DNA of 63,985 nt from Methylococcaceae bacterium (GCA_030626845.1 DAOUTG010000004.1:1-63985), one strand, 5' to 3'; positions 1-9,561 are shown, numbered from the stretch's first letter. Numbers and translations are program-made. Notes: generated by a model from the letters alone, not told the origin.

Positions 1-1937
1 CTTCGAGCGATATTATTCGTACTCAGATTACGCCTGATAATTTAAAGCAGGTATTTGATAAGTGGGTGATGATGATTGGGCGTGAGGTGATTGGGGTTGA
101 TGAGGATAATTATGCGCTGTTATTTTTTGCCGATATTATGCACGATGGGACGGTTTCGACTCATACTAATTTGCCTGCGGAGTTATTGCATAAGAATAAC
201 GCGCCTGTGTTTAGTTTGGATGGCAAGTTGTATGAATTGGGGAATAAGGAAGGTTATCGTCAGTTTTGGGCGATTTATCATAAGCCACCTGAGGCGCAAT
301 ATCGTAATTATTTATTGGAGCGGCGTGATAGTTTAATTCCTTTGGATGAGCGCAGTTTTAAGGGCGCGTATTATACGCCGTTGGCGGTGGTCGATAAGGC
401 TTATGATAAGTTGACGCAGACCTTGGGCAAGAATTGGCAAAAGAATTATGTGGTTTGGGATATGTGTTGTGGTGTGGGGAATTTGGAGGTTAAGCACAGT
501 AATCCGCGTAATATTTATATGAGTACCTTAGATCAAGCCGATGTGGATGTGATGAAAGCGACTAAGACTTGTGTGGCGGCGCAGCGTTTTCAGTATGATT
601 ATTTGAATGATGATATTGCAGATGATGGTTCGATTGATTATAGTTTGACGGATAAACTTCCTGCTGGTTTACGCAAGGCGATTGCAGAAAAGAAAAAGAT
701 TTTAGTGTTGATCAATCCGCCGTATGCTGAGGCGGCTAATTCCGCAGGAAAAGAAGGAAAAACAGCAGTAGCGGCTACCAAAATTGGTTCATTAATGAAT
801 AGTGAGGATTATGGTTACGCAGCGCGTGAATTATTCGTACAGTTCATGGCTAGAATTGCTAAAGAGATTCCGACTGCTACATTAGCTATGTTTAGCACTT
901 TAAAATATGTTAATGCGCCTAATTTTGAAAAATTTAGACTCATTTGGAATGCAAAATATGAGGCAGGTTTTGTTATTCACAGCAAAGCGTTTGATGGGCT
1001 AAAAGGAAATTTCCCCATAGGCTTTTTGTGTTGGAAAACGAATCAAAACACCAAGAAAAAAACACCTATTTTACAAATTACTACAGAGATTTTAGATAAA
1101 AAATCACAGGCAATGGGTGAAAAAAAATTTCACAATACACAAAAAAATATACACTTAAATGCTTGGTTGCCAAGATTAAAAACCGATAGTAACAATATTC
1201 CTCTAAAAAATGCCATTCATCCTCAAACAGCTAAAGTAAAAGTATCTTCTTGGGTTGATAGTGCTATTGCTTATATGTATTGCAACAGTAATGATATACA
1301 GCATTCATGTCAACAAACCGCTCTATACTCATCAGTCTATAATGGAGGCAATGGCTTTTATGTTACATCCGCTAATTTATGGAAAATTGCGATTGTATTT
1401 TCAGTTCGCCAATTGGAAAAACATACTTGGATTAATCATAACGACCAGTTTTTACAACCCACAAAAGTAATTTCTAATACCTTTAAAAATGATTGTCTAA
1501 TCTGGATGTTATTTCATGGAAAAAACATTACCGCCAGTGCTGACAACCTAGAATGGAATGATAAAACATGGTCAATCGTTAATCACTTTATCCCTTTTAC
1601 CGAAGACGAAGTAAACGCCCCAGACCGTTTTGAATCCGACTTTATGGTGCAATATCTCGAAAAAAAGAAACTCTCAAAAGAAGCTAAAGCCGTTTTAAAT
1701 GCAGGGCGAGAATTATGGAAAGCTTATTTTTCTGAAACTGATGTTTACAACACCCGCGAAGAACTCAAACTCAACCGCCCCGATGTTGGCTGGTATCAAA
1801 TCCGCAACGCCCTCAAAAAACGTAATACAGACAGTGATGCTATGCCTACCGATTTTACCCCCTTTGAAACCGCTTACAAAACCCTCACCGAAAAACTTAA
1901 ACCGCAAGTGTTTGAGTTGGGTTTTTTGAAAGCGTAA
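1..1937 (+). CDS. N6-adenine DNA methyltransferase, 5' end outside window
   Basis: The reading frame is already open at base 3 and runs into the first ATG cluster at 66, so the true start lies left of the window and the protein is longer than the 623 residues read from position 66. Seen: a YYTP motif (GAYYTP), a SAM-binding motif I variant (WDMCCGVGNLE), and the catalytic NPPY motif about 90 residues later. This order is that of gamma-class N6-adenine methyltransferases of type IIG or Eco57I-like restriction-modification enzymes. The C-terminal half probably holds target recognition. A nuclease domain, if present, would be in the missing N-terminus. No partner restriction or specificity gene is visible downstream. 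Codon use changes strikingly within the gene: G-ending codons and very few C bases before about 720, C/A-rich afterwards. The enzyme class is fairly sure; type and target are unknown. Confidence 0.8.
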   Translation, partial: SSDIIRTQITPDNLKQVFDKWVMMIGREVIGVDEDNYALLFFADIMHDGTVSTHTNLPAELLHKNNAPVFSLDGKLYELGNKEGYRQFWAIYHKPPEAQYRNYLLERRDSLIPLDERSFKGAYYTPLAVVDKAYDKLTQTLGKNWQKNYVVWDMCCGVGNLEVKHSNPRNIYMSTLDQADVDVMKATKTCVAAQRFQYDYLNDDIADDGSIDYSLTDKLPAGLRKAIAEKKKILVLINPPYAEAANSAGKEGKTAVAATKIGSLMNSEDYGYAARELFVQFMARIAKEIPTATLAMFSTLKYVNAPNFEKFRLIWNAKYEAGFVIHSKAFDGLKGNFPIGFLCWKTNQNTKKKTPILQITTEILDKKSQAMGEKKFHNTQKNIHLNAWLPRLKTDSNNIPLKNAIHPQTAKVKVSSWVDSAIAYMYCNSNDIQHSCQQTALYSSVYNGGNGFYVTSANLWKIAIVFSVRQLEKHTWINHNDQFLQPTKVISNTFKNDCLIWMLFHGKNITASADNLEWNDKTWSIVNHFIPFTEDEVNAPDRFESDFMVQYLEKKKLSKEAKAVLNAGRELWKAYFSETDVYNTREELKLNRPDVGWYQIRNALKKRNTDSDAMPTDFTPFETAYKTLTEKLKPQVFELGFLKA

Positions 1938-2101
1938 TTAAACTAAAGTAAAATTCAAGGGGGCAGAAAAGTCAAGCAAATTCGAGGGATCAGAGTCAAT
2001 ACCAGTAACTTAGTGTAGTCAATTTATGTCCAAACACTTAATATGTACGACTAGTAGGACTTTCTTAAAATTATCTATAATATTATTTAAGAATAGTGAT
2101 A

Positions 2102-2144
2102 CTAGTTTTTATTTGTGCGACATTTGGCTTCACCACATTTAGAT
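2102..2144 (-). other. Out-of-frame tail of the RiPP precursor
   Basis: Read on the minus strand one frame away from the precursor, these bases encode GESKCGEAKC-RTNKN and a TAG stop. This continues the Cys/Gly/Lys-rich tail and adds two cysteines. Removing one G from the GGGCGG run just before the in-frame stop restores a continuous tail. Either a real frameshift mutation, a slip site, or a sequencing error. Confidence 0.7.
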
Positions 2145-2483
2145 TCACCGCCCTTTGTTTTTATTTCCTTTATCCATTTTAGGCATCGGTTTATTTCCCG
2201 CACAACTCCCCTCTACAGTTTTTTCTTCACCACCTTTCATCATATCACCGCCACATTTACCTTCGCCGCAAGCGCCTGTTTTCATTTTTTCAGAACCTTT
2301 ATTTTCCTTTTTAGTTGCATTTTTATCGTCCGTATCCGCCTTAGCCAACTGCATATATCCATCAGATAGTTCAGTTATAACAAAAGGATTAGAGCTTTCA
2401 GCTTGTACAGTGGTTATTGAAAGTCCTGAGACTAATGTTGTTCCTATAGCCAATAATAAAGGTGATTGCTTAGTTTTTTTCAT
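2145..2483 (-). CDS. HvfA/bufferin-like RiPP metallophore precursor, C-terminus frameshifted
   Basis: 112 residues with a Sec signal peptide (basic start, hydrophobic core, cleavage after VQA at about residue 28). A segment NPFVITELSDGYMQLA follows, then a Lys/Gly-rich tail with cysteines at 72, 77 and 94 in GACGEGKCGG and EGSCAG. This layout matches HvfA-type precursors, whose EGKCG cysteines are converted to oxazolone/thioamide groups by an MNIO (DUF692) enzyme with a DUF2063 partner, giving copper-binding peptides. The start is supported by AGGA seven bases upstream. No MNIO or partner gene is adjacent: the next gene downstream is the convergent methyltransferase. The frame stops at GNKNKGR, but the family-like sequence continues one frame away, so the gene is frameshifted (or a base error exists). 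Family call is from motif recognition; metal binding is inferred. Confidence 0.72.
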   Translation of the reverse strand: MKKTKQSPLLLAIGTTLVSGLSITTVQAESSNPFVITELSDGYMQLAKADTDDKNATKKENKGSEKMKTGACGEGKCGGDMMKGGEEKTVEGSCAGNKPMPKMDKGNKNKGR

Positions 2484-2657
2484 AGTATTTCCTATTATAA
2501 ATGCAGCGACTATTTTTAGGCTTAAAAGCTGCTAGTTAGTGGAGTTTATTTTGTATAAAAGATTCAAACAAATCTATTTTTATTGGCACTAAAAATTTAT
2601 AGCATCATTGCCACATTCTTCCAAAATAATTAGCAGCCATTTAAAACGAGACTGGTA

Positions 2658-3839
2658 TTACACTACGGCTTTAATCTTAATCAACGCATTTTCTAAGTTT
2701 TCCATGCTGGTTGCAATTGAAATTCGCATATAACCTGGGCAACCAAAGGCTGAACCGGGAACAATAGCAACCCCTGCTTTTTCAATTAAATATTCAGCAA
2801 AGTCCAAATCATTATTAATACCGTCTAGTTTTTCTATCACTTTTTCTATGTTAGGAAAAACATAAAAAGTACCATCGGTTGGAAGACAATCAATGCCTTC
2901 AATGTTATTCAATTCTGCGACCACAAAATCATGACGCTTTTTAAATTCAATCATCATGGTATCAATGCAGGATTGATCGCCTTTAATCGCCTCCTCTGCT
3001 GCAACTTGTGAAATTGAGGTAGGATTAGAGGTACTTTGTGATTGAATTTTGCTCATGGCTTTAATCACTGCTACAGGCCCTGCGGCATAACCAATACGCC
3101 AGCCTGTCATTGCATAGGCTTTTGAAACCCCATTTAAAACCATAGTCCGCTCATAAAGCGCAGGGCAAGCATTAAGAATATTTACGAAACTGCCTTTTTC
3201 CCACAAAATATGCTCGTACATATCATCGGTAGCAATAATAACATGAGGGAAATCTAGTAATACATCACCCAAGGCTTTAAGCTCTTCTTCAGAATAAGCA
3301 ACCCCTGTTGGATTTGATGGACTATTTAATACAAATAAACGGGTCTTAGCCGTCATTGCCCCTCGTAGTTGTGCTGGGGTAATTTTAAAATTTTGCGCTT
3401 GTGTGGTTTTAATCATCACAGGAACGCCATTAGCCAATAACACCATATCAGGATAAGATACCCAATAAGGCGATGGAATAATCACTTCATCTTCTGGATT
3501 TAACAAAGCTTGAGCTAGGTTAAAAAAACTTTGCTTACCCCCACAGGAAACTAGAATTTGATTAAGCTGATAATCAAAGCCATTATCCTTTTTAAATTTA
3601 TTAATAATCGCTTGTTTTAAACTGGAAATACCATCAACGGCTGTATATCGAGTAAATCCTGATTCAATCGCATGAATTCCTGCGGCTTTAATAGGCTCAG
3701 GGGTATCAAAATCAGGCTCACCTGCACCGAGTCCAATAATGTCTTTTCCCTCAGCCCGCATTTGTGCAGCCCTTGCTATAATGGCTAATGTCGGTGAAGG
3801 TTTAACTGCGTTGACCCGATTAGAAAGTTGAATGTTCAT
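2658..3839 (-). CDS. PLP-dependent aspartate-type aminotransferase (class I)
   Basis: 393 residues, the normal length for subgroup I-gamma aspartate aminotransferases. Seen: the substrate/PLP region GLGAGEPDFDTP (about 36-47), SNPTG with the PLP-contacting Asn at about 176, Asp-Tyr pair near 205-208, and the Schiff-base lysine at about 240 in NGVSKAYAMTGWRIGY. Expected reaction: transfer of the amino group between aspartate and 2-oxoglutarate, in the cytoplasm. Related enzymes also act on prephenate or other amino acids, so substrate is not certain. The gene is divergent from uvrB, with about 90 bases between the starts, and stands alone apart from the RiPP precursor downstream (174-base gap). 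Confidence 0.9.
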   Translation of the reverse strand: MNIQLSNRVNAVKPSPTLAIIARAAQMRAEGKDIIGLGAGEPDFDTPEPIKAAGIHAIESGFTRYTAVDGISSLKQAIINKFKKDNGFDYQLNQILVSCGGKQSFFNLAQALLNPEDEVIIPSPYWVSYPDMVLLANGVPVMIKTTQAQNFKITPAQLRGAMTAKTRLFVLNSPSNPTGVAYSEEELKALGDVLLDFPHVIIATDDMYEHILWEKGSFVNILNACPALYERTMVLNGVSKAYAMTGWRIGYAAGPVAVIKAMSKIQSQSTSNPTSISQVAAEEAIKGDQSCIDTMMIEFKKRHDFVVAELNNIEGIDCLPTDGTFYVFPNIEKVIEKLDGINNDLDFAEYLIEKAGVAIVPGSAFGCPGYMRISIATSMENLENALIKIKAVV

Positions 3840-3928
3840 AATGTCCTTTGACTAAAATCAAGATTGAAAATAATTCAGTTATTATACGCCATGTATTCAG
3901 TGAATAACCCCTTGAAATAACTTATTTT

Positions 3929-5932
3929 GTGAAAAAATTATTTAAACTTCAAAGTTCTTACCAACCCGCAGGAGATCAGCCACAAGCGATTATGAAATTG
4001 CTAGAAGGCTTGAATGATGGCGAGGTTCATCAAACACTTTTAGGAGTGACAGGCTCTGGGAAAACTTTTACCATTGCTAATCTTATTGAGCAATGTCAAC
4101 GTCCTGCAATGATATTAGCCCCTAATAAGACTTTAGCAGCACAATTATATGGAGAAATGAAAGAATTTTTCCCCAATAATAGTGTTGAATACTTTGTTTC
4201 CTACTATGATTATTATCAACCTGAGGCTTATGTTCCAGCCTCCGATACCTTTATTGATAAAGATGCTTCTTTAAATGAACATATTGAACAAATGCGACTT
4301 TCAGCGACCAAAGCTTTAATTGAACGTCAAGATACGATTGTAGTCGCTACTGTCTCTGCTATTTATGGTTTAGGTGAACCTGAATCGTATTTCAAAATGG
4401 TATTACACCTCGTTCGTGGCGATATTATTAAGCAACGAGATATTTTACGCCGTTTAGCAGCAATACAATATACTCGTAATGATGTCGAACTACGGCGAGC
4501 AACTTATCGGGTGCGCGGTGAAGTGATTGATGTTTTTCCTGCAGAATCTAATAAAGAAGCGTTAAGGATTGAATTATTTGATGATGAAATTGAACGCTTA
4601 TCTTTATTTGATCCTTTAACAGGGGAGATTTTACAAAGATTAGCACGCTATACTATTTATCCTAAAAACCATTATGTGACCCCAAGAGAACAACTTTTAA
4701 AAGCGGTAGAAGCGATTAAAACTGAACTAACCGAACGATTGAAATTATTACGTGAAACTAATAAATTAGTTGAAGCACAACGCTTAAAACAACGAACCTT
4801 ATTTGATATTGAAATGATTCTGGAAGTGGGTTATTGCTCTGGTATTGAAAATTACTCACGTTATTTATCAGGTAGAAATCCAGGTGAATCACCGCCAACG
4901 ATGTTTGACTATTTACCCGAAGGCTCAATTGTTGTGATTGATGAAAGTCATGTCACTATTCCTCAACTAGGCGCAATGTATAAAGGGGATCGTTCACGTA
5001 AAGAAACCTTGGTTGAATATGGTTTTCGTCTGCCATCGGCCTTAGATAATCGCCCTTTACGTTTTGATGAATTTGAAAATCGTGTAGGGCAAAGAATTTA
5101 TGTTTCTGCCACCCCAAGTGTTTATGAAAAACAACATTCAGGGGCAGTCGTTGAGCAAGTCGTTAGACCAACAGGTTTATTAGATCCTCAAATTGAAGTC
5201 CGTCCTGCACTAAGTCAAGTTGATGATTTATTATCAGAAATTAATAAACGGGTTAAAGAGAAAGAAAGAGTTTTAGTCACCACCTTGACCAAAAAAATGT
5301 CAGAAGATTTAACCGATTATTTAATGGAACATGACGTTAAAGTGCGTTATTTACATTCCGATATAGACACTGTAGAACGTGTGGAAATTATCCGTGATTT
5401 ACGTTTAGGTTTATTTGATGTTTTAGTCGGAATCAACTTATTACGTGAAGGGTTGGATATTCCCGAAGTCTCGCTTGTTGCTATTTTAGATGCAGATAAA
5501 GAAGGTTTCTTACGTTCAACCGTTTCATTAGTTCAAACTATTGGGCGAGCTGCGCGTCATGTTAAAGGGGCTGCCATTTTATATGCCGATAAAATAACCA
5601 AGTCTATGCAGCAGGCAATTGATGAAACCATACGCCGACGTGAAAAACAGCTAATATTTAATCGGCAACATAAAATTATTCCTAAAACTATTTATAAATC
5701 AGTGACCGATATTTTAGAGATTAGTATTCCAGGCACTGCAAACCAGGGAAATCTTATTGCCAATGCAAAGGTTGCAGAGCAGGCTGCAAACTATCAAGCC
5801 ATGAGCTTAAAAGAAAAATCTAAACATATCAAACAACTTGAAGAACAAATGTATAATCATGCGAAGAACTTGGCGTTTGAAATGGCTGCTAAAATACGTG
5901 ACCAGTTAAAAGAATTGGAATCTTTTTTGTAA
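3929..5932 (+). CDS. uvrB: UvrABC excinuclease subunit B
   Basis: 667 residues, typical length. UvrB is the damage-verifying helicase-like subunit of nucleotide excision repair: UvrA2 loads it on DNA, and it recruits UvrC. Seen in order: the [14 protein letters not shown] start, Walker A GVTGSGKT (39-46), the beta-hairpin [10 protein letters not shown] (92-101) that is pushed between the DNA strands, DESH motif (about 340), helicase motifs including LREGLDIPE and QTIGRAARH, and a C-terminal UVR domain for UvrC contact. The start codon is GTG and no strong ribosome binding site is visible, but the N-terminal residues align with the family from there. Divergent from the aminotransferase gene. 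Complete. Confidence 0.97.
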   Translation: MKKLFKLQSSYQPAGDQPQAIMKLLEGLNDGEVHQTLLGVTGSGKTFTIANLIEQCQRPAMILAPNKTLAAQLYGEMKEFFPNNSVEYFVSYYDYYQPEAYVPASDTFIDKDASLNEHIEQMRLSATKALIERQDTIVVATVSAIYGLGEPESYFKMVLHLVRGDIIKQRDILRRLAAIQYTRNDVELRRATYRVRGEVIDVFPAESNKEALRIELFDDEIERLSLFDPLTGEILQRLARYTIYPKNHYVTPREQLLKAVEAIKTELTERLKLLRETNKLVEAQRLKQRTLFDIEMILEVGYCSGIENYSRYLSGRNPGESPPTMFDYLPEGSIVVIDESHVTIPQLGAMYKGDRSRKETLVEYGFRLPSALDNRPLRFDEFENRVGQRIYVSATPSVYEKQHSGAVVEQVVRPTGLLDPQIEVRPALSQVDDLLSEINKRVKEKERVLVTTLTKKMSEDLTDYLMEHDVKVRYLHSDIDTVERVEIIRDLRLGLFDVLVGINLLREGLDIPEVSLVAILDADKEGFLRSTVSLVQTIGRAARHVKGAAILYADKITKSMQQAIDETIRRREKQLIFNRQHKIIPKTIYKSVTDILEISIPGTANQGNLIANAKVAEQAANYQAMSLKEKSKHIKQLEEQMYNHAKNLAFEMAAKIRDQLKELESFL

Positions 5933-6018
5933 ACAGCAAAATTTACATTATCATTTAATCAATGAAGTTTATTATTTAAAATAAGCTTTTATTTAAAATC
6001 TTTAACCCACTGTTAAAA

Positions 6019-6036
6019 AAATCGTTTAAACGATTT
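6019..6036. promoter_or_regulatory. Perfect 18-bp palindrome in the lipoprotein leader
   Basis: AAATCGTTTAAACGATTT is a perfect 18-bp palindrome ending three bases before the GGAG ribosome binding site of the next gene. Its position suits an operator or an RNA hairpin near the ribosome binding site. No regulator can be named. Confidence 0.45.
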
Positions 6037-6052
6037 ATGGAGACTGAAAAAA

Positions 6053-6442
6053 ATGAAAACTTTAAATCGTGGACTGCTGATTATTCTAACCAGCTTGTCA
6101 TTAATGCAAACCGCGTGTACTAATAAAGATCCACTTGATATTGAGACGGGATTTCCGCTTGTTAGTAATACCCAATGGCATTATATGGATACCGACTGGG
6201 AATATGATATGGAATTTCTTTCAAACGGTACTCTGCGAACTAAACACCCCAATGATAAAACGCCAAATAATGATACATGGAAGCAAAATGGTGAAAAAGT
6301 TTATTTTTATTTTAATGATAAATATTCAACTTACGAAGGGTCTTTTTCAGGAAATAATATTATTTCAGGAACAGCGGAAAGTAAAACAGGTGCGATTTGG
6401 AATTGGAAAGCCGTTCGTGTTCAGCCAAATTATAATAAATAA
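6053..6442 (+). CDS. Small predicted lipoprotein, lipocalin-like composition
   Basis: 129 residues. An N-terminal signal with lipobox LMQTAC (Cys about residue 22) predicts lipid attachment. The mature part is rich in Trp, Tyr, Asn and Gly with short alternating strands (TWKQNGEKVYFYF, YEGSFSGN, GTAESKTGAIWNWKA), a pattern common in small beta-barrels of the lipocalin/MORN-like sort. The family is not recognised. GGAG ten bases upstream supports the ATG. The gene stands alone between uvrB (120-base gap) and the convergent ferredoxin gene. An 18-bp palindrome overlaps its leader. Function unknown; envelope location is the only firm inference. Confidence 0.75.
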   Translation: MKTLNRGLLIILTSLSLMQTACTNKDPLDIETGFPLVSNTQWHYMDTDWEYDMEFLSNGTLRTKHPNDKTPNNDTWKQNGEKVYFYFNDKYSTYEGSFSGNNIISGTAESKTGAIWNWKAVRVQPNYNK

Positions 6443-6458
6443 TTAATTTTTAAGCATT

Positions 6459-6485
6459 GGAGAACTGACATTTTGTCGGCTCTCC
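6459..6485. terminator. Hairpin between convergent genes, possible terminator
   Basis: GGAGAACTGACA and TGTCGGCTCTCC pair into a 12-bp stem with one mismatch and one G-T pair around a 3-base loop. It lies between the stop codons of the lipoprotein and ferredoxin genes. There is no clean T tract on either side, so termination is plausible but unproven. Confidence 0.4.
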
Positions 6486-6517
6486 ATTTGAGCATTGAAA
6501 ATATTAGATGTTCCCGA

Positions 6518-7250
<733 letters not shown>

Positions 7251-7383
7251 TTTTTAATAAAAAAGGAGAGAATTTTATACTAAAATGTATAGCTCATGTT
7301 AAATATCCTTTTTTTAAAGCTGTTATCCTATCTACGAAAGGTTAGAACTATTGGAAAGGTATCCCTTTAAATTATAATTATTT

Positions 7384-8976
7384 ATGAAAAATAACAAAAC
7401 ACAGATTGTATTTTTTGCAGCTAATCCTAGTGATACCGACAGACTAGCAATAGATAAAGAATTTAATGAAATAAAAAAATTGCTGATGCTCTCAAAGCAA
7501 CGTGATGATTTTATTTTAAACTATAGTCCTGCGACAGATGATAATGATTTACAGCAACAATTATTGAGCTTTATACCTGATATAGTTCATTTTAGTGGCC
7601 ATGGTGAATTAAATGGCTTGTATTTTCAAGATGATGACAATCAATGCCTTTTTATTCATCAAGATGCTTTAGCTGATTTTTTTAAGCTTTTTGAAGGCAG
7701 GGTTCGTTGTTTATTGCTGAATGCTTGTAATAGTGAGCTTCAAGCGAGGGCGATTGCAGAACATATTGATTATGTTATTGGTATGAATGCGCCCATTGGC
7801 GATCAGGCAGCGATTGCATTTGCAAAAGGTTTTTATCGTGCCTTATTTAGTGGTGAGTCAATTGAAAGTGCTTATCAATTTGCCTGTAGTGCCATTGATT
7901 TGGCGGGAATTAATGAGTATCTAACCCCCGTTTTAGTCAAAAAAGAAAATACTTGCCTAAGTATTAATATCTCAGAGACAGAAGAACCCGAAGGGCAAGT
8001 TCCTTTGTGTTCAAATTTTTACATAGAACGCCCTCCCATAGAAAGAGATTGTTATGCCTCAATTGAAAACTCTTATGCGTTAATTAGAATAAAATCCCCA
8101 CGACAAATGGGAAAAACCTCATTATTGTCTAGAGTTTTAGATCATGCCGAAACCATAGGACAACGAACCGCAGTATTATCCTTTCAAGAAGCTGATAGTG
8201 AAATTTTTTTAAGCCTTGAGTCATTATTGCAATGGTTTTGTGCAGCCACAGCAGATCAGTTAGGTTTAGATGAAAATCTTGATCTTTATTGGAAAGGGGT
8301 TTTAGGCGCAAAAAGTAAAGCAGGTAATTATTTTCAAAAATATTTACTAAAAGAGGGGGCATTAACATTAGGTTTAGATGAGGTTGACGAAGTTTTTAAG
8401 CATCCAACCATTGCCGCTGATTTTTTTAGCTTGTTACGTGCTTGGCATGAAAAAAGCAAAAATAACGTGATTTGGAAAAATTTACGGTTAGTGATTACGC
8501 ATTCTAAGGAAGTTTATATTCCTCTGCATCTTAACCAGTCACCTTTCAATGTAGGATTACCAATAGAGTTGCCTGAATTTAATCGTGCACAAACGGTTAA
8601 ACTAATGCAGCTTCATGGTTTAACATTATCAGAACAACAGCTAAATAAATTTATCCAAATGGTTGATGGTCATCCTTATCTAGTCCGTCTTGGTCTTTAT
8701 CAAATTGCAAGGAAACGTTTAACTTTGGAGGATTTTTTGGAATTAGCACCGACAGAAGAGGGTTTATATCGCAATCATTTACGCCGGCATTTATTAAATA
8801 TTCAAGAAGCAGGCTTAGAAGCTGTCACCTCAGAAGTAATGCAAACTCAAACACCTTTATTAATTGATAGTAGCGAAGCATTTAAGTTGAAAAGCCTAGG
8901 CATTGTACGTCATCGAGGTAATAAAATTGAAGCATTGTGTGATTTATACCGACTTTATTTTCAAAATCGCTTATAG
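7384..8976 (+). CDS. CHAT-domain protein with AAA-like ATPase domain
   Basis: 530 residues. Residues about 5-185 form a CHAT (caspase-like, HetF-associated) protease domain with the catalytic His in HFSGHG (H73) and Cys in LLLNACNS (C115). Residues about 210-460 form an AAA-like ATPase (AAA_35 type) with Walker A SPRQMGKTS (Lys244) and Walker B LTLGLDEVDE (about 328-336). The rest looks like a winged-helix/regulatory tail. CHAT-ATPase fusions occur in cyanobacteria and other bacteria with complex signalling, where the ATPase is thought to control peptidase activation. Target and trigger are unknown, and a conflict (defence or cell-death) role is only inferred. No TPR or WD40 sensor domain and no partner gene are present. 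Flanked by coaD (divergent) and a convergent lipoprotein gene. Confidence 0.85.
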   Translation: MKNNKTQIVFFAANPSDTDRLAIDKEFNEIKKLLMLSKQRDDFILNYSPATDDNDLQQQLLSFIPDIVHFSGHGELNGLYFQDDDNQCLFIHQDALADFFKLFEGRVRCLLLNACNSELQARAIAEHIDYVIGMNAPIGDQAAIAFAKGFYRALFSGESIESAYQFACSAIDLAGINEYLTPVLVKKENTCLSINISETEEPEGQVPLCSNFYIERPPIERDCYASIENSYALIRIKSPRQMGKTSLLSRVLDHAETIGQRTAVLSFQEADSEIFLSLESLLQWFCAATADQLGLDENLDLYWKGVLGAKSKAGNYFQKYLLKEGALTLGLDEVDEVFKHPTIAADFFSLLRAWHEKSKNNVIWKNLRLVITHSKEVYIPLHLNQSPFNVGLPIELPEFNRAQTVKLMQLHGLTLSEQQLNKFIQMVDGHPYLVRLGLYQIARKRLTLEDFLELAPTEEGLYRNHLRRHLLNIQEAGLEAVTSEVMQTQTPLLIDSSEAFKLKSLGIVRHRGNKIEALCDLYRLYFQNRL

Positions 8977-9007
8977 CTAAAATAAGGCAATTATTTTTAA
9001 CTCTAAA

Positions 9008-9033
9008 AATCGACATTATTTCTAATGTCGATT
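9008..9033 (-). terminator. Intrinsic terminator of the Ala-rich lipoprotein gene
   Basis: AATCGACATTA and TAATGTCGATT form a perfect 11-bp stem around a 4-base loop. Read on the minus strand it is followed by TTTTTAG. It lies 25 bases past the stop of the minus-strand lipoprotein gene and may also stop readthrough from the CHAT gene. Confidence 0.65.
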
Positions 9034-9058
9034 CACACACAAGATAACGTTAGCTGAA

Positions 9059-9460
9059 TTACTCAGTTGTTTCAGTTTCTTGTGAAGTTTCTTCGGCTGC
9101 ATCTTTCACAGCTTCTACCGCAGCATCTTTAGCTTCAGTTGCTGTTTCTGATACCGCTACTGCTGTTTCAGCGACAGCCGTTGTTGCAGCGTCAGCCGCA
9201 TCTGTTACCGCTGTTGTTGCTGAGTCAGATGTCTTTGCCGCTGTTGTTGATGCAGAATCAACCGCTTCTGCAATAGCCGCTTCTGATGTTTTAACTGCAT
9301 CAGTTACCGCAGCCGCTGCTGCATCCACTGCATTTTTAGTTTCAGGTGCAGCAGTTGCGGCTTTTGAGCTACTTGTATCAGCAGGTTTGCTTGCATCGTC
9401 ACAGCCTGATAATAAAGCTAAAGTTACTAAGCTTGTTGCAATAATTGCTCTTGTTGTCAT
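9059..9460 (-). CDS. Ala/Thr-rich lipoprotein with LEA-like helical repeats
   Basis: 133 residues. Signal peptide with lipobox LLSGC (Cys20). The mature part is almost wholly Ala, Thr, Val, Asp, Glu, Ser and Lys in imperfect 11-residue-like amphipathic repeats (AAAAVTDAVKTSEAAIAEAVDS and relatives), as in LEA, apolipophorin or Lpp-like stress proteins. No aromatic residues occur in the mature part. It is likely a long helix anchored to the outer membrane. Function is not known; a structural or stress role is only a guess. It has its own terminator and, about 60 bases upstream, a strong 17-bp inverted repeat. Confidence 0.75.
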   Translation of the reverse strand: MTTRAIIATSLVTLALLSGCDDASKPADTSSSKAATAAPETKNAVDAAAAAVTDAVKTSEAAIAEAVDSASTTAAKTSDSATTAVTDAADAATTAVAETAVAVSETATEAKDAAVEAVKDAAEETSQETETTE

Positions 9461-9520
9461 ATAACTACCCTTGTTATTTAGATGTTAAGTTTGATAAAAA
9501 AATGAAGAAAGATTTTACAA

Positions 9521-9561
9521 AAATTTATGATCATTTAATTTGAATAAATGATCATAAATTT
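9521..9561. repeat. Perfect 17-bp inverted repeat upstream of lipoprotein gene
   Basis: AAATTTATGATCATTTA (9521-9537) and TAAATGATCATAAATTT (9545-9561) are exact inverse copies separated by ATTTGAA. Each arm contains TGATCA, itself a palindrome. The site lies 61 bases before the lipoprotein start. It could be an operator for a dimeric regulator or a hairpin of a small mobile repeat. No T tract follows, so it is not an obvious terminator. Confidence 0.6.

Noticed and set aside
1961-2010. GGGATCAGAGTCAATACC, similar to sequences seen near REP-associated transposases
   Set aside because: Too short, with no transposase gene or paired end nearby.
2584-2610. TGGCAC as a sigma-54 promoter element
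   Set aside because: The TTGC box is absent at the required spacing.
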